Assembly (NCBI GenBank): GCA_002179805.1
Contig: NAVB01000229.1
Coordinates: 1-35,504, forward strand
Source of the DNA: Acanthamoeba lenticulata
Taxonomy: Eukaryota; Discosea; Longamoebia; Acanthamoebidae
Length of the DNA: 35,504 nucleotides
Direction: 5' to 3'
Both the position numbers and the translations under genes were made by a program. The notes beneath the pieces are model-generated. The model saw nothing but the letters and a program-made list of their open reading frames with translations, was not told where the DNA came from and searched no databases. How positions within the stretch are numbered: position 1 is the stretch's first letter; each line of letters opens with the position of its first letter. Shown in pieces: positions 11,301 to 22,282 of the stretch.

Positions 11301-11734
11301 ACATCCTGGGCTACATGGGCGACAAGGTGATGCAGTACCCGTCCATGCTCGGCCGCGAGATCGTCGAGAAGGCCATCCAGGAGCCCGAGCTCCGTGACGA
11401 GATCTACGTGCAGCTCATCAAGCAGACCACCAGCAACCCCAACCCGTGCGTGCTACCCGTCATGAACGTCATCATCGTCTTCATCAGTCTCATGATGCAT
11501 CCTCTTCATCATCCTCATCATCTGTACTTTCACAGGGAGAGCGAGGCGCGGGGCTGGAAGCTGTTTGACGTGTGCCTGTCGTCCTTCCCGCCGTCCCCCG
11601 AGTTCGAGAACTACTTGGAGATCCATCTGCGGAACCTCAACCCGGCGCCCAACAATCCCTACCGCCAGAAGCTACACAAGATCGTCTACAGCGGCGCCAT
11701 CAGCGCCCCGCCGGCCGCCCAGGTCTTTGAGTGA
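5310..11734 (+). CDS. Unconventional myosin heavy chain: WW, motor, one IQ, helical-repeat tail, MyTH4 (class IV-like)
   Basis: 24 exons: 5310-5386, 5445-5496, 5580-5840, 5942-6295, 6373-6436, 6523-6672, 6758-6810, 6909-7047, 7128-7165, 7252-7494, 7584-7922, 8010-8169, 8241-8449, 8532-8647, 8736-8901, 8981-9078, 9155-9292, 9390-9541, 9634-10193, 10270-10387, 10463-10635, 10733-11119, 11231-11445, 11536-11734; 1486 residues. The WW domain spans W5 to P30 (TYYYNP, TTWEKP). The motor has the P-loop GESGAGKT at 193-200, switch I NDNSSRF at 242-248, switch II DIFGFE at 469-474 and [10 protein letters not shown] before the converter. The TEDS-rule residue is Ser415, 16 residues before the DALCQ motif, so heavy-chain kinase control is likely. 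Loop 2 (about 629-672) is long and Gly/Pro/Arg-rich. One IQ motif lies at 823-838. Residues about 840-1300 are tandem helical repeats. MyTH4 (about 1343-1486) contains ILGYMGD and [17 protein letters not shown] and runs almost to the stop; there is no FERM or SH3 after it. WW plus MyTH4 recalls Acanthamoeba myosin IV. The exon 7/8 joint is the least certain. Confidence 0.93.
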
Positions 11735-11867
11735 GCATGAAGCTGCGTTCGCTCAAGCTAATAATATTATTAAAAAAAAAAAGGGATTGCCCACACCTTG
11801 TTGGCTGCTGGGCAAGGAGGACAAAATGCCATGGGTGGACACAGGCTAGTATTGAGTGTGTAGCAGC

Positions 11868-13598
11868 CTAAAACGCTGCGGTAGCTGTGGCAGTGTAGCC
11901 ACACAGATTACCAGCCAACATCGAACACTTGGGGACGAGGGGGTCATCCGCACGGAACATGCAGGGCTGGGTGGAGTTCACGCTAAACGTGCACACACTA
12001 TCTGGACCGCAAGTGACAACCGAAGGCAGAACGCTCATGCCTTGAGCTGTGTTGGCAGGACACTCCAACGTGTACGCTGGGAAGGGGGTATTGCAAACTT
12101 GAGGCTTCAGGAAGGAGCATAGGCCATCCACAGTAACTGTGATGTTAAATCCACCACAGCTCCCCTACAATGCAGGTCAGTACTGCAGTGGCTTGGGTGT
12201 AGGAGCATCATTCAATCCAGTAGTACCTGGTTTGCAGCACATTTCCCGTTTGCACAGCATACAGGCGAGTCTTGGCTGCAACAAACATAAGAATCTTGGT
12301 TCTTACAGTACACTTCCTGGGTTGTGTTGGTTTGTTTGTTGGTTTGTTGCTCAAGGGAATGTTCAACAGACCAAGATACCTCCATGCAGGGCGGGTCTTT
12401 TGGGTAGGAGTTGTTGAAGAGGTAATACTGGACAGCCTTCTTCATGTTGCTGCTAACCACTGGATCTGGGATGATGTGATAAAGTGGAACCACCGCGAAG
12501 GGAAAGGTGGTCGGCGAGGTGAAGAGGGCCGCAGGAAAGTTGAAGAACGACTTCTCCCAGGCTGCCCAGTTCGAAAGGTTTTTCTGCACACGTGGATTGC
12601 TCCCTAGTTGAGCATGACACAGGTTACCAGTACATAGGGAGTGGGGCTCACCTGGATGGTTGGGTCGCCGCCTACAAAGTAACTGGTAATCTTACTTGAC
12701 TGTGTCTTGTTTCCCTGGAACCACGATTCAGACTGCTGACCTGATCCCCCAGCCTTGAACCAGTCGAATTGGATTCCAGCTTGCACCGAGATGTCCGCTG
12801 AAGACTTGGTTTGTGCTGATAAAGTGGATCAGTTCGATGTCTTATTCTGGTAAGTACTATTGTTCGTCTTATGCCGTACCGTACTGCGTATTGATGCCCA
12901 CCTGCAACACGCCACTGCCTCCAAAGAAGGCTGCTTCGAGGTAATGTGTGCCATACTCGGCAATGAACATGGAATAGGCGTAGGGGTCGTACACCGCGGG
13001 CAGGTTGCGAACAGCAAGCATGAAAGATTGACTGAAGTTTAGCTGGGCCGGAAGGAGGAGTGACGCCTGGTAGAGCGAGATCACCATGCTGCTTTGGGCG
13101 AAGCTCGAGTACTTGTCCCGCGCGGCCAAGCAATCAGCCGCCGCGGTGACTGTGGCGCTCTCCTTAAAGGAGCCAACGCCCCAGTCGACGTCTATGCCGA
13201 AATTGACGCTTCCCTTGGCTTGATGCGCGCTCTGGGAGACCGAGTAGGCGACAGAAGTCTCTGCCTCTCTGCAATGTCGCGATTTAACTTTAGTAAACGT
13301 GACCAATGGTGCAGTGGTCGGCGTACTGTTGAACTATAGGGTTGTTCTCTACGGTCATTTGGTCGGGGACAAGGTAGGTGGTGCTTGAGTTGTAGGGGTT
13401 GCGGACGATCTGGCCTTGGTTGTAGCTGTAATCGACCACCCTCTGCGCTCTGGTTTGGCCGTAGACCGCATCCCAACCCATGCCAAGAACTTCTACGCCG
13501 GGCAAGCAAACATAATTTTCGCAGTTGTAGGGAGGGAGCTGAGCATCTCCAAGAGCAAGAAAGAGCACCAGCCCGCAGAGCAGGACAAAGAGCTTCAT
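11868..13598 (-). CDS. Secreted MACPF (perforin-like) domain protein with Cys-rich C-terminus
   Basis: Exons in transcript order 13327-13598, 12880-13268, 12652-12815, 12227-12583 and 11868-12164; 492 residues. The N-terminus is a signal peptide (hydrophobic 3-16, likely cleavage after GDAQ at 17-20), so the protein enters the secretory pathway. The MACPF hallmark is at 187-206: tyrosines, then EYGTHY (YGTHY at 196-200), then FFGGSG. The upstream stretch of alternating polar and hydrophobic residues (about 92-130) fits MACPF strands. Known MACPF proteins insert into membranes as oligomeric pores; in a bacteria-eating amoeba the target could be prey or phagosome membranes, which is inference. 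Residues about 355-492 hold many cysteines (CCSQDSPVCCANGKC, then a domain starting GSCGGFNITVTVDG), suggesting a disulfide-bonded binding module. The gene is convergent with the myosin (133 bp between stops). No break is visible. The acceptor for exon 4 (before KNLSNW) was chosen by phase. Confidence 0.85.
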
Positions 13599-13834
13599 GG
13601 TTTGGTGGTAAAGACTTGAGGTACGCTACCTCACTTTGCTGCATGGTACCGGAGTCAGTGCGTGTCACTGGGTATACGCGAGGTATTTTGCCTGGTCGTG
13701 ATGTAACAGCTAAGATGCCGACCGTTTTCATTTTCCTGGCTCCGTTTTTGGGCCAGTTTTGTGTTTTGTGTTTTTGGCTTTTTTTTTGATTTAAAATTTG
13801 ACCAAGTTTTGAGTTCCACATGCATACGCCAAGA
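13599..13834. promoter_or_regulatory. Promoter and 5' region of the MACPF gene, 3' end of INTS2
   Basis: 236 bp between the MACPF start and the INTS2 stop. An AT-rich block lies near 13780-13800. There is no obvious TATA box close to the MACPF start and no gene. Confidence 0.35.
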
Positions 13835-16800
13835 TCAAGCCATGGGGTCGATGGCTCGCCGAGCCAGCGCGGCAAAGGTGGCTTGGATCTGCGCGTGCAG
13901 CTGTGGATCGGCCACCGCCACGCCGCCTACCACCGCTGATCGGCCCGCGATCGCCGTCACCTCTGCATTTCCACAAAAATGACGGTTTTTACAATCAGAA
14001 TCTTATTCTTAATTTCTTAAAATAAATAAAATAAATCAATAATAAGATGAATAAATAGACGCACCCTGAAGGAGGCCAACGGTGTCCTCGGCCAACTGAG
14101 CCGGGAATGTGGTGGCGAGCTTGGCCAACGAGGGCAGCGTCGCCCGCAGGAAGGACCGCGGGTCGTCGCTGGCCACCGTCGTCGCGTGGATCCGCTGCAG
14201 CACCAGCCGCGCCAGGTCGATGCTGTGTTTGCCCCCCCCCAAATATCAGCGCACGACACGACACACACGCATGACACACGCGCGAGCGAGACTAACCACT
14301 TGGGGAGGGTGTATTTCTCGATGAGGAAGGCGGCGAGCTTGATGGCAAAGACGAGGCGGGGTTCGTCGGGCGCGGTGACGAGAAGCTCGGGGAGGAACTC
14401 GAGGGCGACGTGGATCGAGGGCACGCCGTAGACCGTCACCGGGAGCAGCTCCTCGGGGTAGCCTTGCGCGTGGACCTGCCGCATCAGCGCCGGCGTCTCG
14501 CAGAACATCTGGTGGATGAACGTGCAGCTCTGGATCCGCACTTCCTCCAATGGCCCTGCGCCCGCCCCGTCGTCAGTCTTCTTCTTCTTCATCATCATCA
14601 TCGTCATTCATTAGCAACGAATACCTTTGAGGGGGTTGGCGGGGTCGCGGTCGATGCAGACCTCAAGGAGGAGTTGAATCACCGCCGCGTCCTGCGCGTG
14701 GAGCAGCGCCACGAGGTCGTCGTGCCGCGCGCTCTTCTCGCCGTGCCCCTGCCGTGTTTCCAGATTAGTTTTGCTTCCGATCACTCAAGAAGCCGGGGGG
14801 AACGCACCGGAGCCGGCGGCTCGACGGACAGCAGCGTGTTGATGTACTTGCGCGACTCTGTCAGGTATGTGTCCAATATCTGCACCACACACACGCGTGT
14901 GTGTTATTCATCGTGTTGTGTCATGCGCGCGTGTGGTCTTGAGAGAAAGAAGTACCTGGAGGAGCATCTTGAAGAGGGGCGGGATGCGGAACAGGCGCGG
15001 GTCGCAGCGGAAGATGATGAGCGGGTCCATCACCACGTCCATGTGGCGGTACCGTCCGAGCGACGTCTCACGGGACGACGCCGCTGGCGAGTCGCCCGCG
15101 ATGACGGCTCCGTTGGCCGCCGACGTCAACGCCAATGAGGTCGCCGATGACGACGTGGGCGGGGAGATGGCGTTGATGCTCTTCAGGGCCGACTCGAACG
15201 GTGACACCGTGTGGAGCAGCTCCCACAGCTCCACAAACTGCACTCTGTTGTGTGTGCGCGCGCGTGTGCGGTGCGTGTGTGCGGTGGTCAGCACACGCGC
15301 GTGTGTGTCGCGAGACGGAGGGAGGATACGAACCGGACGCGGTGCAAGACGTTGTCCTCGAGGAGGAGCGGAAGGAGAGTGAAGACGAGCAGGTCCGTGT
15401 AGCCCAGCAGCTTCGAGGCTGGGATGCGGCTCAGCTGCATCAGCACTGCACCTCAGGATTAGTCATGAAGATAACGATGATGATGAAGAGGATTATGATC
15501 ATGGAAGAGGGGTGGCGTACTGGAGAGGGTCTGCATGGGGTGGGTGAGGACGCCTTCAAAGGCGGCCCGCACGACTGCCGGGTCGGGCGCCGCGGGCCTC
15601 TCCGGCGCGAGGGCCTCCTCGGTCGTCGTCGGTCGCATGTCGGCGTCGACAAAGTTGAAGTGTGGGATCGTGAGGAATTCCTTGATCGTGCTGTCCAGAC
15701 CAAGAACGTCAATAATATGACCAAAAGAAAAGAGACGAAGTAAAAGAATGGAATAATGAAGAAAAAACGTGTAGATGAACCTGCTGGTGAGCTCCTCTGC
15801 GTTGAGGAGGTTGACGACGGTGAGAAGGCCTGGGAACTGGGCGATGACGAGATTGAGCAGCGGCGGGTAGATGTTGCTGTAGGTGTCGGCCGCTCGCGCC
15901 CGCGCGTGGCTCAGCAGCGCCTTCACAGGCAGCGACTCCATCAGCTCCCCCGAATACGCTGTGTCGTCGATCACATATTTCGCATTTTTCATCAGCCAGC
16001 TTTTACAAGATGAAATAAATACGAAAAACAAAAGAAAACGAAAGATACCGCGGACGGTGTTGCCGCCGGACTTGGAGGACTTGGCGCCCGGCAGAGGCGA
16101 GAGCGCGCGTTGGAGAACGCCGGCGCCGCCGTTCTTGGCTCGGTCTTCGATGCTCTGCCGGAGGACCTCCTCGTTGTAGTACAGCGCAAAGTAGAGCGCC
16201 AGCACTCGCGACGCCCGCTCGCGTGAGCTGAGCTCCTCCACCGCCGTCGTCGTCGTTGTTGACTTGGTCGATGAAGATGATGATGATGATAAAGAAGACG
16301 AGGATGAAGAGGATGAGGACGAGTTGAACACGGCGATGATCTGCTCCTCGAGCGGGCGCTTCATGCAGAAGGAAGTCGTGGGCGCCAAGATGCTCTTGAC
16401 CCACTCTTCTATAAGAGCGGGAAGCAAATAGTGAATGGGCTCATCGGCTTGGGTGATCTGGCTCCACACCCACTCGCCCACGTCGACGCGGTGCTTGCTG
16501 AAGATCTTGTTCTTGAGCAGGTGGTACACGCACATCACCGCAAACGACTTGGTGTCCTTGTCCGACAGCTGCGGGAGGCATGACAAGAATGTAAGGAATG
16601 CACGACCGAGGAGGGAGAAGAATGTACGAACCTTGGGGCGGACAGCGAGGGCGACAGCCTCCTTGGCGACGACTTCCTCGGTGAAGAGATCCTCTGTGAA
16701 TACGGCGGCGATCTGGTTGAGGCTCTCACTGTGGATGGAGACCTTGAGGCCCAGCGTCTCGCGGATGAGCTCGATGGCCGACGAGATCTGATGTGTGTGG

Positions 16801-18823
16801 AAGTGGATAGCCAGCAGCGACAGCATCTCCAGGCAGTGCCCGCTCTTGAGCAGCGATGACAAGCAGGCAACCACGGCTTCCTGTATTTGTTTATTCGACA
16901 TAGTGATGGTCAGCTTCATGTCGATGATGGGTGTGGGTGAGGACAAGAATGTGGGGAATGTGCACAGCACCTTGGGACAGTGGCGGAGGAGGCCCTCGCA
17001 CACCAACAACCAGCACAGGCCCAGCTTGGCGCTCCTATAATAGCAAGAAAATCGTTACAAAAACAAGAACAAAATGATAAAATAACAAATATATAAAGGA
17101 AAAATGTGAAGCGGGCAAGGTACCGCTCGTCGGGGACTTTCATGAGGAGACTGAGAATGGCGGTCATCTCCTCGGCCTCGAGCTTGACCTTGAGCAGCCC
17201 GACGAGGCCGCAGTAGAGCTTGAGCAGGGCGGTGAGCCGGATGCGCTGCTGCGCAGACAGGGCGCGGCGAATCCCATCCGGCGTCGGACCGGCAATGCTC
17301 CGATCAAACTCGACCACCATGGCCAGCAATCGCGCACGTAGCTGGATGACCGGGCTGCCCTGGACTGTACGACGCGAGGGTCAGGCCATGTGCCGCGCCA
17401 CGTCACGCCACGCCAGCTCGCTTGCATTCAGGCCTCTGTGACGTACCCGACTGCTGCTCGGCAAAGTAGGCGTCGATCCACTTGTGGTCGTGGAGGAGGC
17501 CGTTGAGGAAGGCCACCTCGTCCTTGATGCAGGCCAGCGTGAGCTGCAGGGCGAGACCCGGGAGCACGTGTTGCTGCATCACCGTCGTCCGCACGAACAG
17601 CGCCACTGTGTTGGAGAGCCCGCACAAGTCCAGCAGCACCTCGCTGCAAGTGAATGTGACGTCATGCCACGTCAGCATTGGCTTTGGAACTCATCACGGG
17701 CGGGTCTCGACGTACGTGACGCGTTGAGATGCGGAGGGGGACGCGGTGGCGAACTTGATGAGGGTGAGAAGGATCTCGTCACGCATGGCGGGCATGTTGT
17801 AGAAAAGCACGCGCATGAGGTGTGGCCCGAGGTCGACGCACAGCAGGACCTCGAGAATGGCCTCGAGCCCAAGCGGCGCACGACGCACGCGGAGCATGGC
17901 AATGGGCAGCATGAAGCCCAGCTCCTCAAGGTACAGCTCGTCGCCAAAGATTTCTGACGGGTAGGCCGGATAGACTCGCGGCTTGGAAGAGGACAGCGAC
18001 GTCGAGGCGTTGTTGGTGTTGTTGGCCAAGCGGACGTGGTCCATCACATTGTGCAGCTCGCTGAGGAAGAGCCGCAGCTTGATCTCCTCGCTGCCATTCT
18101 CAAACTCTGAGACGAGACTTTCCCCATATTGAAGCACCAGACTGCCCTCGGCTGGGTTCTGCCATGTAGAAGACGGCAAGACGATGAGTGACGATCAGTC
18201 GTAGAGTAGAGGGCAGGTGAAGGGCATGAACGCACGAAAGAGCCTATCTTGCGCTTGCGCTGCAGCTCGGCCTCGAGGGGCTCCTCCAGGGCGTCCATGC
18301 CCAGGGCCAAGTATGCAAGGACGCTGCTCAACTGCGCGTCGTGTTTGTGGTGAGTAGCGATTTGAGCCAAGATGAGCCCGGACAAGAGCCACGAAGGAAG
18401 GAATCAAATGGCTCAAGTAGAGGTCAGCACCTGTGGCAGGGCGTGTAGCTTCTGGAGGAGGATGGAGTGGGCGGGGTTGGCGAGCGCTACGCGCACGAGG
18501 TAGGGCAGGCAAGTCACAACATCCTCCAGCATCTTCTGCTTGGCCTGCGGGGTGGGGCAATGACTCTCATCGAGAATTGCTTCAAAGGCACCGGACGAAA
18601 TGACCTCATAGAGCGTGGCTGCCGCTGGGTACGTGAAAGGATCAAAAATGTCGTCCGACAATCCAAGGAGACTCGAATCATCGCTCACTGTGGGCGAGCC
18701 GAGCCCTGCCACGCCCCACTCCTCGGCACTCTCCTCCATCTCCACTCCTGCGCTGTTGCCGTTTGCAGGTACGCTGCCCCACTCCTCCTCGGTCTCCATC
18801 ATGCCCTCATTGTCCACCTCCAT
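13835..18823 (-). CDS. INTS2: Integrator complex subunit 2
   Basis: 17 exons in transcript order: 18431-18823, 18236-18331, 17716-18158, 17447-17643, 17124-17364, 16971-17034, 16632-16880, 16049-16568, 15781-15958, 15521-15690, 15334-15445, 14956-15244, 14808-14879, 14625-14748, 14297-14555, 14065-14222, 13835-13962; 1230 residues, near the animal length of about 1200. Integrator cleaves snRNA and other nascent RNAs and attenuates Pol II; INTS2 is a helical scaffold subunit of its core in the nucleus. Family marks: QRIRLTALLKLYCGLVGLLKVKL, then LLAIHFHTHQISSAIELIRETLG, FTEDLFTEEVV, MCVYHLLKNKIFSKHRV, PIHYLLPALIEEWVKSIL, the HAQDAAVIQLLLEVC segment, and AQGYPEELLPVTVYGVPSIHVALEFLPELL near the end. 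It begins with an acidic head (1-60). A poly-Ser/Thr insert follows the NSILAP-like segment (in exon 16049-16568). The start is the first ATG after an upstream non-ATG stretch. Four consecutive introns (16881-16970, 16569-16631, 15959-16048, 15691-15780) are multiples of three without stops. Confidence 0.93.
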
Positions 18824-18893
18824 CCTCGCCAGCAATTTCAACGCTTTGTTTCGATTTATTTACAGATTTTAAAAACAGAAACTCAGGCCTGGC

Positions 18894-19992
18894 CTAGATC
18901 TTGAGGAGCTGCATAGGCCCAACAGCTGCGGCTTCGACGCTCTCCTCTGTCTCGTCATCTTCAAAGAAGTCGATGGGAGGCGACGTAGTCAGTTCGTGTC
19001 GCGGCAGCATCATCCACGCGCCTTGTCCCTTATCGTCGACTCTCTTGGTCGTGACGACAGCGACTTCCTCCTGCGTCATCGTTGTCGTCACTGGCGCCTT
19101 CGCTGTCGTCAAGACGCCGCTCTCCAGTGTCTCTATTTCTTCCGCTCTTCCTTCACGTTGCTGGTCTTCTTGTCGATGAGGTTCTCTCCACTCGAGCTGA
19201 CCAACGGCGTTGTCGCTGAGCGGGTCATTCTCGCCGAGCGCCACGAAAGGCTGGTAGTCGGCCTCAAGCATCCGCATGAAGGAGAGTCCCTTGTCGGGTC
19301 TGTCGCCTATTGCCGTCGTTGTGGTCGTGGTCGTGGTCGAGGTCGTCGGCATCGCCAGGATCGCCTCGAGGTTGGCGTAGCTCAAGCCCTCTTCGACGAG
19401 GGCTGCAGAGACGTCATCGGGCAGGCTCTCGATACCGGCGTCGGGCCACGGCCACTGCTGTTGCTGTTGCTCGATGTTGTCGCCCAGGAGCCAGTCCGGG
19501 CCAAAGATGGGTGTCGGGAGCGGCTCGGCGGCCAGGCACAAGACCTTGTCCTGCAAGAAGGGAGCCCCGACCACCTCGTCGCCAAACTCGCCCCACTCGT
19601 CGCCCTCGTCCTCGGCGAGTGGGCGGACGAGGAGGCGCAGCGCCGCACCTTGCTCTGAGGTCAGGTTGGCGGCCGCGATCGCAAGCTCCCGAATGCGCTG
19701 CACTCGCTCCGGCAGTTTGACGCTCAGCATGAGGACCTGCCCCTCAAAGCGCACCTCGACGCTGTGCCACAGCCCAGCAGGTGAGGGAACAACAAAGCGG
19801 AAAGCGAGAAATGCTGAGCAAGACGTACGCATGTTCCAGAGGTTCTTGAAAGGTAATGAACCTCCTGGGCCGTGGCGACGGGTCATCCGTGTTGTCCCCT
19901 GCTAGTTTGATAATAGCTTTATCGGCCTTGATTTCGAGCTTCAGTTGTGCTCGCAGCTCCTCCAGCTCCGCGGCCTTCTCGATCCTGCTCAT
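18894..19992 (-). CDS. Unrecognised 343-residue protein with acidic tail
   Basis: Exons 19829-19992 and 18894-19761 (transcript order), joined by a split Ala codon. I do not recognise the family. Residues 1-30 form a charged, Leu/Ala-rich helix that could be a short coiled coil. Next comes a compact-looking part (about 40-140) with the patterns RRFITFQEPLEH, VEVRFEGQVLML and PERVQRIRELAIAAANL, alternating strands and a helix. The remainder is low complexity: acidic WGEFGDE, a poly-Gln run, a Thr run of about ten, and an acidic C-terminus IDFFEDDETEESVE. It lies between two other minus-strand genes with only 29 bp upstream and 70 bp downstream. A longer protein starting further upstream cannot be excluded, but I found no splice joint in frame with the preceding gene. 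Exact function unknown; the conserved-looking part is the best query. Confidence 0.7.
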
Positions 19993-20021
19993 GTCGTGCA
20001 CGTGTCCCACATGCGTCAGCG

Positions 20022-22282
20022 TCAGTGTTGGTCCTGCTTTGCAGAAGCACGCGCGTGCGACAGACGAGCAACGTACGAGTACGGCAGAGCGAAAACGGCG
20101 CCGATCCACGCTCGGAGGTCAGCCATGGTCAACCGAACGTGGGAGAAGAGCTCGCGGAGCTCCTCGCGGCGGCGGTTGGGCAGGCACCACCACCACTTGA
20201 TCTTGTCAACGCCAGACGAGTCTTGTGGTCGCGTGCAGGGCTCGGCCACGGCCTGGCACGCAGCCCGGATGTCCTTCTCGCAGCTCGGCATATTATTTCT
20301 GGAGGGAATGTGATCCCGCATGTACTGTTCGATCGCTCGCCCGGATGCGCGTCCGAGCTGCTCGAGCACCCATCTGACGTCGGGCCTCCATGGTCGCTTG
20401 GTGGCATCTCCCGTCCACACTGGTGGAGATAAGACCTCGTCCTCGTCCTCGTCCTCTTCTTCTGTACAGATTTTCCTTCGCGTTGTCGTGGTGGCCGCTT
20501 TCGCTTTCGTTCTTTTCTGGTTTGGTGGTCGCTTCGTTGTCCGTGCCGTAGCCTTCCGCTTTTTGTGTGGTGAAGCCAGCTTCTCGGCCGCCGCAGCAGC
20601 GGCCGCAGCGGCGGCGACGGCCGTTGCCGTGGCGGCCGTTGTTATCGTCGTCGGTGGTGATGAAGAGGCATCGAGTGACCTCTTCCGAAGACGCTTTGAT
20701 CGACGCGGCGTACACTGCTGTCCTGCTTGGCCCGCTTGACTGACATTGTCCTCTGCGTTCATGTAGTCGTCATCGTTGCTGCCACAATGGTCGTTCACTT
20801 CATTAACCACTTCCATCCTCGGCAGCTGCACGTCGTTCACCGCAGCGTGACCAAGCTCGGCCTCGTCCACCTGGCCGGCCGACGGCTTCTCGCCGGTTTC
20901 GTCCGCGGGCGGCCGCAGCGTCGGCGTCGGCGTCAGCGGCTGCTCTGCGTTCTGCAGCACCACCTTGGCCGCGATGGCGTCGTTAACCGCGGTGTCGCGG
21001 GGCGTACTCCTGATCGCATAGCGCCTGCGCTTGTAGCGTCGCGGCGTAGCCTCCTCTTCTTCTTCTGCGTCCGGCTCGCGCTTGACCTCTCTCATCACCA
21101 TCCGCTCGTGGCCGTGGCCCTGGCCCTGGCCGTGGCCGTGGCGTCTGGTATCCCTACTGTTGTGACGTTTGTCACGGCCGTGGCCCCTGTCCGCCACCTC
21201 TTCCTGCTCGACCGAGGCCTCGTGGTCCATAAGCTGCTGCTCCAGCTCCTCCTCTTGCGGTTCCTGCTTGACGGCGATGGCGGAGACGCCAGGCGGGCGG
21301 GGCTCCCAGCTGGGCTTCCATCGGACGAGGAACTTTGGCGGGCCGTGCCGGTTCTTCTTCCGGGCGAGGATCTCCTCGACCTCGCTCCACACGACGCCCA
21401 CGCCTCGGATCACTTGGCCGCCCTTGGCCCCCACCATGGCCTTTTCCCAATCGTACTCGTCCTCTTCTTCCTTTACGCGTAGCAGTCGCGCGTCGGCGCA
21501 GCGCTGGGTCGTGTCAATGATGCTGGAGAGGGGCTTCCACGTATCGGCCCACTCGAGGAGCGCCTCGCGGCTGCCGTCGGGGTTCGTCCGCTCACGGAGC
21601 GTTCGAACGTAGACCCACTTTTCGTCCGCGAAGTCCACCTGCTTCCTCACCGTATGAGATTTCTTTCTCTTCTTTCTCGAGTTGCTGTCGACCAGGTCGG
21701 CTGCGGCCTCGACAGAGGCCGGGGTTGCCGCCACCGCAGCGGCGGCAGCAGCAGCGGCAGCGGCGGTGGCAGTGGTGGCAGCGCTGGAGGTGGCGGGCGG
21801 TGGGTCATCCTGGGCCGTGAGGTCGATCATCTCGGCCTGGGCCCGAGCCTTGGCACGCTTCTCCTTCTCGCACTCTGCATCGAAGTCAGCGATCGCTCGC
21901 TTGATGCGGGCCTCCTCCTCGAGCGACAGGATCATGTCACGGTCGTCGATACAATCGACAAAGGTGATGGGGTGGAGGATGATGCTCGCCAGCGTGATGT
22001 TGGCGATCACACCCTCCACCTGGAAGACCATGGCGCTACGGCGTCCTTTCTGGCGGCGCACAAACTTGAAGAAGGACACTGGTATGTCCTCCTTGTTTTC
22101 GTCATGTCCCTGAGGCACCTGCACCATCAATAGATAAAGCGTCAACAGCGTCGCGCGCTGCTCTTCAAGATTAGGGAGAGGGGACGTACCTCTTGGAGGC
22201 ACGAACACAGCCAAAAATGGTCTGTTTTATCCTCTGGCCAGACGGCTAGGATTTCGTCCTTCTCCAGTTGGTAGCGCTCCAT
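20022..22282 (-). CDS. Probable chromatin protein with two chromodomain-like modules
   Basis: Exons 22190-22282 and 20022-22118 (transcript order), 729 residues. The N-terminal ~110 residues form a globular part (EKDEILAVWPEDKTDHFWLC..., then VSFFKFVRRQKGRRSAMVFQ) resembling chromatin reader folds such as BAH or PWWP in spacing only. After a poly-Ala run (about 149-161) and a basic KKRKKS nuclear signal, two similar segments appear: about 199-231, RERTNPDGSREALLEWADTWKP, and about 276-306, EEILARKKNRHGPPKFLVRWKPSWEP. Both follow the chromodomain scheme (basic hairpin, LxxW, then T/SWxP), degenerate at the aromatic cage. Further on are a His/Gly-rich stretch, several basic NLS-like clusters, a second poly-Ala run, an acidic EEEDEDEDE run, and a C-terminal helical part with WRPDVRWVLEQLG and IKWWWCLPNRR. 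Likely nuclear, binding chromatin or nucleic acid; the ligand is unknown. It is divergent from RPA49 and followed at 29 bp by the next minus gene. Confidence 0.75.

Noticed and set aside
11732..11867. Myosin extension past the stop through a GTGAGC donor to reach an SH3 domain
   Set aside because: Only about 130 bp are available and no frame shows the SH3 pattern ALYDY or WW...P.
14880..15333. Alternating CG/CA stretches as a CRISPR-like or satellite array
   Set aside because: The stretches are confined to introns, have no fixed unit with spacers, and are simple low-complexity repeats.
15459..17009. Single 516-codon minus-strand exon
   Set aside because: It includes four segments with good GT...AG borders whose translation does not match INTS2; removing them gives the family sequence without gaps.
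19982..20110. Fusion of the chromodomain-like gene with the following orphan gene through donor GTACGT and acceptor AAGCAG
   Set aside because: The joint gives a frame that hits a stop within about 40 codons and is not the frame of the orphan protein; separate genes fit better.
20727..21482. 251-codon plus-strand frame opposite the chromodomain-like gene
   Set aside because: Shadow frame: Leu/Val/Arg-rich with His runs, arising from the complement of codons for Asp, Glu and Ala in the real gene.
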